A stretch of 64,000 nt of DNA, taken from a bacterium. GTDB lineage: Bacteria; Patescibacteria; ABY1; JAGPKW01. Location of the stretch: assembly GCA_021780535.1 (NCBI GenBank), contig JAJXYN010000012.1:72329-136328 (forward strand). Direction: 5' to 3'. Below, in pieces: positions 57,049-64,000 of this stretch (its first letter is position 1; each line of letters opens with the position of its first letter). A program made the translations under genes and the position numbers. A model generated the notes under the pieces. It made no database searches. It was given only the letters and a program-made list of their open reading frames with translations, and had not been told where the DNA came from.

Positions 57049-58122
57049 ATGGAAAAATATAAAATAAATATTTTAACAGGAGGAAATTCTTCAGAATATT
57101 ATTCTTCTGTTAAATCTTATGAGAATATTATTGATATTTTGAATAAAAAAAAATCAAAAATAAAAATAGAAAATGTTTTTTTTATTCAAAAAGATTTTGT
57201 TATTGTACATAATTCAAAGAAGTTACCAAAAAATGAGAAAGAACTTCATAAGGGTGGTATTAAAATTGATATATTTAATTTACCAGAAGAATTAAAAAAA
57301 ACAGATATTTATTCTTTTTCTTTATTAATGGGTAACCATGGTGAAGATGGTGATATTCAGGGCCTTGCTGAATTTTATGATTTAAATGGTTCTTTTGGTA
57401 GAGTTGCTTCATCTTCTTGTTCTATGAATAAGAATATGATGTCTAGAATAATAAAATCAGACTTTGATCCCAGTTTGTTAAAAATTATTCCTGAAATTAA
57501 AATAACAAAAAGTACAAAAATTAGTGAAATAAATAAATTCATAGATTCTTTAAATTCTGAATATTTTGTGATAAAACCAAATAAATTAGGTTCTTCTATA
57601 TTAACTTATAAAATTGATAGAAATAAAATTATTAATTTTATAAAGAACAATAAAAGTATTTTTAAATACGATGATCAATTTTTATTACAGGAATTTATAT
57701 TAGGAAGCGATATCACGGTTGGTATTTTTGAAAATGAAAATAAAATAATAATCTTAGATCCTATAGATCAGATAACAAAAAAACATTTTTTAGGTTATAA
57801 CGAAAAACATGATGTAAGTAGTAGTATAAAAATGTCTTATAAAATTGAAGATAAATTGAAAGATAAATTAACAAACATATCAAAGACTATTTTTGAAAAC
57901 TATTTTGAAAATTATGTTAGAATAGATTATGTGGTTAATGATTATGGTATATATTTTTTAGAGGTTAATACAATACCTGGCTTAACAAAATATAGTCCAT
58001 TTACATTAATGTTAGATAAAAGAAATATTTCTATTGATTCTATGATATGCGGTTTTATTGAAAAATCTCTAAAAATAAAGAAATTGGATATAGATTTTGA
58101 TAAATTTAAAATGAAAGGTTAA
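57049..58122 (+). CDS. D-alanine-D-alanine ligase-like ATP-grasp enzyme
   Basis: 357 residues. Motifs in Ddl order: LLMGNHGEDGDIQGLAEFYD (Ddl HGxxGExGxxQG), SEYFVIKPNKLGSSI (Lys and the flexible Gly/Ser loop), and FLEVNTIPGLTKYSPFTLML near the end with the Mg-binding Asn/Glu and the NTxPGxT loop. Such enzymes join two D-amino acids with ATP. Next to an Asp/Glu racemase it may make a D-Ala-D-Asp/D-Glu-type or a non-wall dipeptide; substrates are not readable from sequence. Whether it is the cell's only Ddl is unknown. Confidence 0.85.
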   Translation: MEKYKINILTGGNSSEYYSSVKSYENIIDILNKKKSKIKIENVFFIQKDFVIVHNSKKLPKNEKELHKGGIKIDIFNLPEELKKTDIYSFSLLMGNHGEDGDIQGLAEFYDLNGSFGRVASSSCSMNKNMMSRIIKSDFDPSLLKIIPEIKITKSTKISEINKFIDSLNSEYFVIKPNKLGSSILTYKIDRNKIINFIKNNKSIFKYDDQFLLQEFILGSDITVGIFENENKIIILDPIDQITKKHFLGYNEKHDVSSSIKMSYKIEDKLKDKLTNISKTIFENYFENYVRIDYVVNDYGIYFLEVNTIPGLTKYSPFTLMLDKRNISIDSMICGFIEKSLKIKKLDIDFDKFKMKG

Positions 58123-58272
58123 TAAAATTAAAATATTAGAGAAAACCAAGAGAAAGGCTAAAACTTTAAAAAGGCAATTAATTGAGGAGATTGATGAAAA
58201 GGATTTGAAGAAAAAAAATAAGGGCAACTAAAAGATTTCTCTTCTTTGTTACCCTGGGGCCGTATTTGTTGT

Positions 58273-58401
58273 TCAATACGGTCCGCTTTCGTTCGAAGTG
58301 TCCACGTCGTCGGTTTCGGTGTTGCCCTGCTCTTCTGCGGTGCTCATATCCGCACCGTCGTCTCCGCCAGTGAAATCATCGTCTGTGCTTTCTTCGGGCA
58401 T
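58273..58401 (-). CDS. Small acidic SD-led protein, 42 aa
   Basis: Minus-strand ATG at 58401 opens MPEESTDDDFTGGDDGADMS, about one third Asp/Glu, ending NESGPY-stop. GGAGG lies six bases upstream. Codons are G+C-rich (GAC, ACC, GGC), unlike neighbouring genes but like the 60326 gene. A hairpin (CCGTATT/AATACGG) straddles the stop. The open frame on the plus strand here has no leader. Function unknown. Between 58123 and 58245 I see only a Lys-rich frame without a start (ends KKKNKGN), perhaps a gene remnant. Confidence 0.6.
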   Translation of the reverse strand: MPEESTDDDFTGGDDGADMSTAEEQGNTETDDVDTSNESGPY

Positions 58402-58501
58402 TTTATGCCTCCAAACTATCTAGTATAGCTAGTATAAATACTTATGCTATTGTGTTATATCTGAGATTAGAGTAGCATATTTAATAAAAAAAGTCAATTT
58501 T

Positions 58502-59497
58502 ATGAAGTATATTTTTAATATAAATAAAGATTTAAATTTTTTAGAATTTATTAGAAGTATTTTAAAGTTTGAAAAAACTAATGGCTTTTTATTTAGTTGT
58601 AATACTTATTTTCATTCAATAATAGGTGATTTATCAGAGGAAGAAAAAATTGTTTTAAATTATTTTGGAAATAAGTTTTTTACAGATGATTATATAATAG
58701 TTCATAACATTAAAATAAAATCTGGTTTAAGCTTTTTATGGAATATTTATTCTGATAATTCTAAAATTTTAGAATTAGAAAATACCATAGAATGGAAAAA
58801 TATGAAAGAAAAAATGTATTCTAAATTTGAAAATATATGGTCTATAGAATATCCAAAGCTTATTAAATGGAAGGAGATATTGGAAATTTATAATCATAAT
58901 AATATAATAGATATTGTTTTAAAAGTTAATAATTTTTTTGATGTAGATAATGTGAATGAAATAAATATTAATTTGTTTATTAATGGGGATAAAAATTTTT
59001 CAGCAGGATACGCCAATCCTATTTCTGAAAACGTTTTTAATCTTTTTTTGTCTAATGTTGAAATAAAAAATACAGAAAATGTCTTATGTAATATTATTCA
59101 TGAAACTGTTCATGTTTTAAATAATAAATCAGAATTATATAAAAGCTTATATAAAAAACTTTATAATAAAAGGAAGAATGATATTTTAAGATTTAAAAAT
59201 ATAAATTGGAGGGTTTTAGCATTACCAGAAGTAATCGCGTATAATGTGTCTTCCGTAAATTATCCAAGTAAAAGCTATATTGGCAGAAAAATATTCAATT
59301 CAATAAAATCAAAAGAATTTGTTGATGATCAGAGCATTAGAAGGGATAATTTTGCTTATCGATATATAGAAGTTTCCTTTTTATGCTTAGAAAAAACAAT
59401 AAAATATTTAGAAAATGATAAAAAAATGGATATAAATTATTTAGAATTTGTTTTTGATAATTGGATAGAGTATTTGAATAAATTAAATGCACGATAA
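58502..59497 (+). CDS. HExxH metallopeptidase-like protein, 331 aa
   Basis: 331 residues. NVLCNIIHETVHVLNNKSEL carries HETVH, the zinc HExxH motif, and Glu in RVLALPEVIAYNVSS about 40 residues later could be a third ligand as in gluzincins. The N-terminal half is unrecognised; no signal peptide or membrane helix, so probably cytoplasmic. It follows the racemase/ligase genes with the small acidic gene between on the other strand. A link with D-amino acid or peptide processing is suggested only by position. Confidence 0.65.
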   Translation: MKYIFNINKDLNFLEFIRSILKFEKTNGFLFSCNTYFHSIIGDLSEEEKIVLNYFGNKFFTDDYIIVHNIKIKSGLSFLWNIYSDNSKILELENTIEWKNMKEKMYSKFENIWSIEYPKLIKWKEILEIYNHNNIIDIVLKVNNFFDVDNVNEININLFINGDKNFSAGYANPISENVFNLFLSNVEIKNTENVLCNIIHETVHVLNNKSELYKSLYKKLYNKRKNDILRFKNINWRVLALPEVIAYNVSSVNYPSKSYIGRKIFNSIKSKEFVDDQSIRRDNFAYRYIEVSFLCLEKTIKYLENDKKMDINYLEFVFDNWIEYLNKLNAR

Positions 59498-59750
59498 ATT
59501 GTTGCAATGAAATTAAATTTGTAATGGATAAAAATAAAGACAAATTGAATTTTTTAGTCTTTTTTTGTTTGTTAATATCAAATTAATCGATTTATTAATA
59601 TTCTATAAAATTGATGGTGTTATATTTTTTGATTATTAATTTAATTAGAAAATATATGTTTATAAAACATGATAAAAAATCAATTAGACTACCAAATTAT
59701 GATTATTAGATAATTAATGAACGAAGTGAATATAATTATCTTATGCCGCT

Positions 59751-60283
59751 ATGTCGGCGTCTAAAAATGATTTATATTTCATAACAATATGTACATATAA
59801 TAAAAATAATTATTTTGGAAAAATTAAAAATGGGAAGATGGTGTTAAATTGGTGTGGGGGTGTTGTAAACGAATATTGGTTTGAGATACCAAAATATTTC
59901 CCATTTGTTAAATTGCATGAATTTGTAATTATGCCAAATCATATCCATGGAATTATTCAAATTGATAAAAAAATTTGTTATCATTTCACAATGTAGGGGC
60001 ATGCCGTTTTTGTTTTGTAGGGGCATGCCATGGCATGCCCCTACGGGAATTCGGGAAACAAATTTCAAATTCATTGCCAATAATTATAAATCATTTGAAA
60101 GGTGCAATTACACGAAAAATCAACAAAATCCAACCAAATTATTTCAAATGGCAATGTAATTATTATGAACATATTATTCGTAATGAAAAATCATATCTGA
60201 AAATAATTAATTATATTATTAATAATCCGAAAATTTGGTATAGGGACAGGAATAATGTTAAAAATATTGACATTTTGATATAA
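59751..60283 (+). pseudogene. REP-associated tyrosine transposase (RAYT), frameshifted
   Basis: The N-terminal part (59751-59996) has YFITICTYNKNNYFGKIKNG and the HUH motif in VIMPNHIHGIIQI. The C-terminal part (to 60283, other frame) has HLKGAITRKINK, FKWQCNYYEHIIRNEKSYL and NYIINNPKIWY. The frames split at a run of seven A (59967-59973); one indel would join them into a RAYT of about 177 residues. The central part encodes a REP palindrome (60017-60044). Upstream hairpins (GATAATTA/TAATTATC about 59705-59738, GCCG/CGGC) may be its own ends. Y1 transposases of this kind process REP hairpins. Confidence 0.8.
59993..60044. repeat. REP-like palindrome and extra half copy
   Basis: GTAGGGGCATGCC at 59993-60005, then a perfect 28-bp palindrome made of the same unit and its complement at 60017-60044, inside the RAYT gene. 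Confidence 0.85.
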
Positions 60284-60325
60284 AAAGTGTATTTTGAAGA
60301 TGCAAAATCTTTATAGGAGGCTATC

Positions 60326-61186
60326 ATGAAGATTGGACGTCTTATCATGATCGCAGTGATGCTGATGGTCGCATCCTTGACCATTTCCGCCCAGAGTGTG
60401 CCGAGGGACTTGCAAACGGAACTGTCGAAGTTCTGGCCGGATCAGGCCAGTCTCGACAAGAATGTTTGGCAGCTTTTCCCGGTGGACGTGTCGGAGATCG
60501 ACGTGTACCCGGAAGGATTTTTCGCTATCAAAGCTCCTTTGGGTGGTTATGCTGAAGAATTTTATGTCAGCGACCAGAGTAATGGGGCTGTCGAATTTGA
60601 CTCAGAGTTCTATAAGCTAAACTTTGACAAAACTGCCCCAACTGTCAAAGGTCTTGTTTTCTACTTGAATTCGAAATATCATCCCAAAGATGTATATATC
60701 GGCATTATTTATGATGATCGAATTGTTAAGAGTAATATTGGGAAACAAAGAAACAAGGACGATAAGGATGAGTTTAATAGGCCTTTCTATAAGGTAAACC
60801 AGGCTGACTTTAAGGCCGATAATGACCAAGATCCTGGAAGTTACGACACTGGTATTCCTATCATCAGGTACGGTGCGAACAGCGAAAACAACCTCGTCGC
60901 AACGCCGAAGATGATCGTGAAGGTCTTCAAGGTTGCACATCCCGTTGGTGATTTCATGGAATATCATCAGGGACAAAAGTTGGAAAAAATTATTCTTGAG
61001 GGGCTTGACAAAAGCCAGCCGGAGAGTTTAAGAATAATCAAGGAGTTCCCTAATGATTATTTTTACCCTCTCGATGTTGGTTTTGTTTTCGATGATAAAA
61101 AAGAAGAATTCTATGGTCTTTATGGAACATCTTCTGGTTATCTCATTCTTGCTTCCTTGGATTTTTTCGATAACTGGAAGCCGTAA
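60326..61186 (+). CDS. Secreted hypothetical protein, 286 aa, SD-led
   Basis: AGGAGG precedes ATG 60326 by six bases. A signal peptide (IGRLIMIAVMLMVASLTISA, cut probably at SA-QS) leads to a soluble domain with strands (VDVSEIDVYPEGFFAIKAPL, KGLVFYLNSKYHPKDVYIGI). Not recognised. Its base use is patchy: about 60330-60530 and 60860-60960 use G+C-rich codons (GTGTCGGAGATCGACGTG), while other parts are A/T-rich like the host. Its own terminator follows. Possibly imported, or a fusion of two sources. Confidence 0.75.
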   Translation: MKIGRLIMIAVMLMVASLTISAQSVPRDLQTELSKFWPDQASLDKNVWQLFPVDVSEIDVYPEGFFAIKAPLGGYAEEFYVSDQSNGAVEFDSEFYKLNFDKTAPTVKGLVFYLNSKYHPKDVYIGIIYDDRIVKSNIGKQRNKDDKDEFNRPFYKVNQADFKADNDQDPGSYDTGIPIIRYGANSENNLVATPKMIVKVFKVAHPVGDFMEYHQGQKLEKIILEGLDKSQPESLRIIKEFPNDYFYPLDVGFVFDDKKEEFYGLYGTSSGYLILASLDFFDNWKP

Positions 61187-61193
61187 ATAACCT

Positions 61194-61231
61194 GACCCTT
61201 TCGTGCTTGATTGCACGATCGGGTCTTTTTA
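61194..61231 (+). terminator. Rho-independent terminator
   Basis: Two-tier stem GACCC/GGGTC and CGTGC/GCACG, then TTTTT. Confidence 0.85.
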
Positions 61232-61327
61232 TTTTGTATTAAATTTGCTTATTATATCTAAGTGTTTAATTGACTTTTATGGTAAAATGTTGTATAATTT
61301 ATATATCAAATTTTAGGAGGCACTCTT

Positions 61328-61666
61328 GTGAACTACAAGATTGTAAGAAAAAAAGAAACTCCTAATATTTGGGAGTTCTTTGAAAATGGAAAGTTACTTA
61401 TTACTATTGATGAAGAAAAAGAAACATCAACCGGTAAGGGTTTGTTAACTATTCATAAAACATTCAATCGAAGACCAGAGGAAATAGACATTTCTTATGA
61501 AATTCTTGCCAAAAAGGAGGTAAGACGAAACACAAAAGAGGAAAGAGAATTTTTAAGGGCTCAATTTAAATCAAGAGATATGCATTTCGTTGATGCTATA
61601 AAAATCAGAGATGCGTTGCTTGAATATTTTTGCCAGAGAAATCCTAGTTGGTTTTCAAAGGGATAA
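61328..61666 (+). CDS. Hypothetical protein, 112 aa, GTG start
   Basis: The GTG start at 61328 is set by AGGAGG eight bases upstream. Residues 1-45 are strand-rich (YKIVRKKETPNIWEFFENGK); 70-112 form a basic helix pair (KKEVRRNTKEEREFLRAQFK) and end FCQRNPSWFSKG. The terminator begins at its stop codon. One of the SD-led single-gene units. Function unknown. Confidence 0.65.
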   Translation: MNYKIVRKKETPNIWEFFENGKLLITIDEEKETSTGKGLLTIHKTFNRRPEEIDISYEILAKKEVRRNTKEEREFLRAQFKSRDMHFVDAIKIRDALLEYFCQRNPSWFSKG

Positions 61667-61691
61667 GACTTAATTGTTTTATCCCTATTTT
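61660..61691 (+). terminator. Terminator overlapping the 61328 stop
   Basis: Stem GGGATAA/TTATCCC, then TATTTT. Confidence 0.7.
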
Positions 61692-61693
61692 AT

Positions 61694-62374
61694 TTATGCA
61701 GAAAGTAAATCAATAGCTTTTTCATAAGAATTTATAATATCTACATATTGTCTTAAAACTTGTATTTTATATGCTCTATCAATATCGCTATCTTTAGTTT
61801 CTTGATAATCTTTTTCTAATTTTATAATAGAAGCTTCTAGTAGTGATTTTTTGTTAATTCTAAATTTTTCATCATCTAAATTCTTAAAAAATTCAATACC
61901 GTAAACATAAGAACTTAAATATTTAAATTCAAAATCAGTTATATCTTGAATATTATCATTTAAAAGATCTATAGCTTTCTCTATGTTTGAAACAATATCT
62001 GTGTTATTTGAATTTTCAATTCTTTTTTGGAGTTTAGAAATTGTTGTATTAAATTTATCTATATAAGCATCTTTTAATAAAGAAGAACCTAATTCTATTA
62101 TTCTAGAAGTTACTTCTTCATTTATAACTTTTCTAAAATGTTCTGGATTATGAATACTAGCAATGTCTTTCTGTCTATCAGATATTAAAGTTGTTAATTC
62201 TGCTATGTCTTTATTTTTATCAGTAGTTACCAATAAATCTTTACTTTCTTCTAAAAAACTATTTATAGAAGAAAAATATGAATTTATTTCAACTTTAAGT
62301 TTTCTTGTGTCTCTATCGTCTTCATCTTGTTTTTCATATTTTGGACTATATACATTTGGATTGTCTAAAGACAT
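61694..62374 (-). CDS. Hypothetical coiled-coil protein, 226 aa
   Basis: Not recognised. Starts MSLDNPNVYSPKYEKQDEDD, then all-helical and charged with heptad-like repeats (TISKLQKRIENSNNTDIVSN, then SLLEASIIKLEKDYQETKDS). No membrane helix or signal. The leader has no SD. Similar in style to the 7272 protein (Ile/Lys/Glu/Asp-rich helical). Convergent with 61328 and divergent from 62627. Confidence 0.7.
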   Translation of the reverse strand: MSLDNPNVYSPKYEKQDEDDRDTRKLKVEINSYFSSINSFLEESKDLLVTTDKNKDIAELTTLISDRQKDIASIHNPEHFRKVINEEVTSRIIELGSSLLKDAYIDKFNTTISKLQKRIENSNNTDIVSNIEKAIDLLNDNIQDITDFEFKYLSSYVYGIEFFKNLDDEKFRINKKSLLEASIIKLEKDYQETKDSDIDRAYKIQVLRQYVDIINSYEKAIDLLSA

Positions 62375-62626
62375 ATTATTAAAATTGATTTTATTATAAT
62401 TATATTATATCAAATGAAATATTAATTTCTAATGAATTTTGATTATTTTATTCAAAATTATATTAGGCAAAATAACTCTAATTTTTTTGATTAAGATATT
62501 ATTAGTCTTGCTAATGAGTATATGAAAGACGAGATTAAATTATCATAATTATTCTCAGGTGAATTATTCGCTCTGTATTTTGTTTTTGTGATATAATTAG
62601 TATATAAAAATCTCACATATTAAATT

Positions 62627-64000
62627 ATGCAAAAAAGCCTATTTAAAAAAATATTTTTAGTTTTTAGTTTTTTTCTTTCTTCTTTCTTCTTTCTGGTTTC
62701 TTTTAATTATTCTTTTGCTACTATTGGCGATAGATGTACTAATAATAATAGTTGTGATGTTTCTGTTGGAGAAATTTGTGATACAACTACTCATAAATGT
62801 ATTGCTTCTGCTCCTATTTCTATGGTCTGTTCTTCTACTCAATTTATGGTCAGCGTTGGTACTGCTGGTGCTGTTTGTAAAGATAAGATAGCTTCTGGCG
62901 AACTTTGTTATATTGGTTCTTATGATAGAATTACGAATAAAACTTGTAAATCTGGTTATTGTAATAATACTACAAAGAAATGTGAGGATGATCCTAATTG
63001 TACTGGTATTGGTAAATATAAATTAACTACTGGTGCTCCTTTTCTTGGTGCTGGTAAGGGACAATGTATTAATGTTGATACTGCTATGGATACTTTTCTT
63101 TCTACTATTTTGAAATTTATTCTTGGTTCTGTTGGTACTGTTACTGTTATTATTATTATAACAGCTGGTTTTATGTGGTCTTTTTCTGCTGGTAATAAGA
63201 ATACAATTGCTAAGGCTCAAAAAATGATACAAGATGCTACTATTGGTCTTATTCTTACTCTTACTTCTGGTCTTATGCTTCAAGTTATTAATCCTCAGTT
63301 ACTTGATCTCGGATCTTTGTTTACTAAAATAAAACCAACACAAGTAAATATTATGGGTATTACAGAACCTACTGCTGCTCAAGCTTCTAATCGTACTCAA
63401 CCTCCGGTTAGTTGTAATAGTAATATTAAACCTGAAACTAAAGCGTATATACAAAATCATGATCCTTATGCAACTGTTCCTTATGATGATACTAAAGATA
63501 ACCAGCAATGTTATAGAATTGATAAAAATGGCCAAAATGTTAGAGAAACTCTAAGTTGGTCAGGATGTGGCCCTACTGCTGTTGCTAAGGTTTTAAAGAG
63601 TCTAGGTGTTAATGTTACCCCAAAGGAAACTGCTAAGTATAATGGGGATAATGGTTTTGTGCAATGTGATGCTGGTACTGATCCTGCTTTTATTCAATCT
63701 ATAGCAAGTAGTAATGGTTTAAAATATGAATATATTACAAATAAAGATTTGATAAGAAGTATTTTACAAGCTGGTAATCCTGTTATAGCTTTAGTAAAAG
63801 GTCCTGGTGGAAGTTGTAATGAATATTTTGCTCCTCCTGGAGGTGGTCATTATATTGTTGTTTCTTGTTTTGATAGTAGTAATAATTCTGTTGCTATTGA
63901 TGATCCTTATGCTTGGGAAGCTGGTCCTAGAACTTCTGCATATTTTGATAGTTTGATAAATTGTTTAAAAGTTGGTGGAGTTTATTATATTCATAAATAA
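62627..64000 (+). CDS. Secreted protein with pilin-like membrane part and C39-like peptidase domain
   Basis: 457 residues, stop at the window's last bases. A signal peptide (KIFLVFSFFLSSFFFLVSF) leads to a Cys-rich region (GDRCTNNNSCDVSVGEICDT). Two membrane helices follow in VirB2/TrbC arrangement (TILKFILGSVGTVTVIIIIT, and QDATIGLILTLTSGLMLQVI). From about residue 300 it has a C39-type papain-like domain: catalytic Cys in SWSGCGPTAVAKVL (near 311), His in GGGHYIVVSC (near 405) and Asp in AIDDPYAWE. It likely belongs to the same secretion/pilus machinery as the 51431 ATPase and may cleave surface peptides. Confidence 0.8.
   Translation: MQKSLFKKIFLVFSFFLSSFFFLVSFNYSFATIGDRCTNNNSCDVSVGEICDTTTHKCIASAPISMVCSSTQFMVSVGTAGAVCKDKIASGELCYIGSYDRITNKTCKSGYCNNTTKKCEDDPNCTGIGKYKLTTGAPFLGAGKGQCINVDTAMDTFLSTILKFILGSVGTVTVIIIITAGFMWSFSAGNKNTIAKAQKMIQDATIGLILTLTSGLMLQVINPQLLDLGSLFTKIKPTQVNIMGITEPTAAQASNRTQPPVSCNSNIKPETKAYIQNHDPYATVPYDDTKDNQQCYRIDKNGQNVRETLSWSGCGPTAVAKVLKSLGVNVTPKETAKYNGDNGFVQCDAGTDPAFIQSIASSNGLKYEYITNKDLIRSILQAGNPVIALVKGPGGSCNEYFAPPGGGHYIVVSCFDSSNNSVAIDDPYAWEAGPRTSAYFDSLINCLKVGGVYYIHK

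Noticed and set aside
58246..58428. 60-codon frame on the plus strand
   Set aside because: No leader. The minus-strand 42-codon frame in the same place has a perfect SD and a sensible acidic product.
1..64000. Alternative genetic code (TGA read as Gly or Trp) as in some CPR lineages
   Set aside because: Genes close normally at TGA (for example 3383 and the ATGA overlap at 23332-23335), and conserved proteins are full length in the standard code.

Overview
The window is about 70-75% A+T and densely coded. The standard bacterial code fits: TGA acts as a stop and long reading frames stay intact. The gene set looks like a Patescibacteria/CPR-type bacterium. It has a compact infA-rpmJ-rpsM-rpsK-rpsD-rpoA-rplQ-rplM-rpsI operon, asnS, serS, mreB, many small proteins of unknown function, a VirD4-like ATPase and a pilin-like/C39 protein, and few biosynthetic genes. 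This assignment is inference, because no 16S gene lies in the window.

Layout. 0-8.5 kb is an accessory island. It holds a frameshifted serine recombinase, two operons of coiled-coil proteins behind near-identical 89-bp regulatory blocks, an HD-domain protein, and a restriction-modification pair in which a TaqI-like endonuclease converges on a LexA repressor fused in frame to a DNA methyltransferase. 8.5-18.4 kb holds a CcdA-thioredoxin fusion, small SD-led genes, a PqqD-like/M50 membrane protease, a lysine-rich histone-like peptide, an HD-GYP protein, a glycosyltransferase, a cyclophilin lipoprotein and AsnRS. 18.5-22.85 kb is the ribosomal operon, whose RNA polymerase alpha subunit lacks the C-terminal domain.

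22.84-40.06 kb looks like one integrative element inserted in the 3' end of rpsI. The last codons of rpsI recur, with synonymous differences, at 40.06 kb beside a full-length tyrosine integrase and a small HTH protein. The element carries phage-type genes (replisome organiser, jelly-roll-like proteins, PLD-like protein, M15 endolysin, holin-like protein, a minimal tyrosine recombinase), a strongly structured non-coding region of about 0.8 kb, and a defence block (fused nuclease-methylase plus specificity subunit, then DUF2130-KTSC-OLD nuclease). I recognise no capsid, portal or terminase gene, so it resembles a satellite or a defence-carrying element more than a full prophage.

40.3-50.9 kb returns to chromosomal genes: Smr protein, SerRS, MreB, a glycosyltransferase, then a seven-gene operon (membrane protein, DUF5666-like, MacA-like, ABC ATPase, MacB-like permease, DUF5666-like, ECF sigma factor). 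After tRNA-Glu(CTC) comes a VirD4-like ATPase leading into a cluster with two paralogous membrane proteins, an Asp/Glu racemase, a D-Ala-D-Ala-ligase-like ATP-grasp enzyme and an HExxH protein. The cluster may handle D-amino acids or the cell wall and is the least familiar assembly here. The right end has a frameshifted REP-associated transposase, SD-led genes of unknown function, a helical protein and a secreted pilin-like/C39 protein.

A global feature: core genes have no Shine-Dalgarno sequence and start behind A/T-rich leaders. Eight mostly accessory genes, most of them small, have textbook GGAGG sites and often their own terminator.
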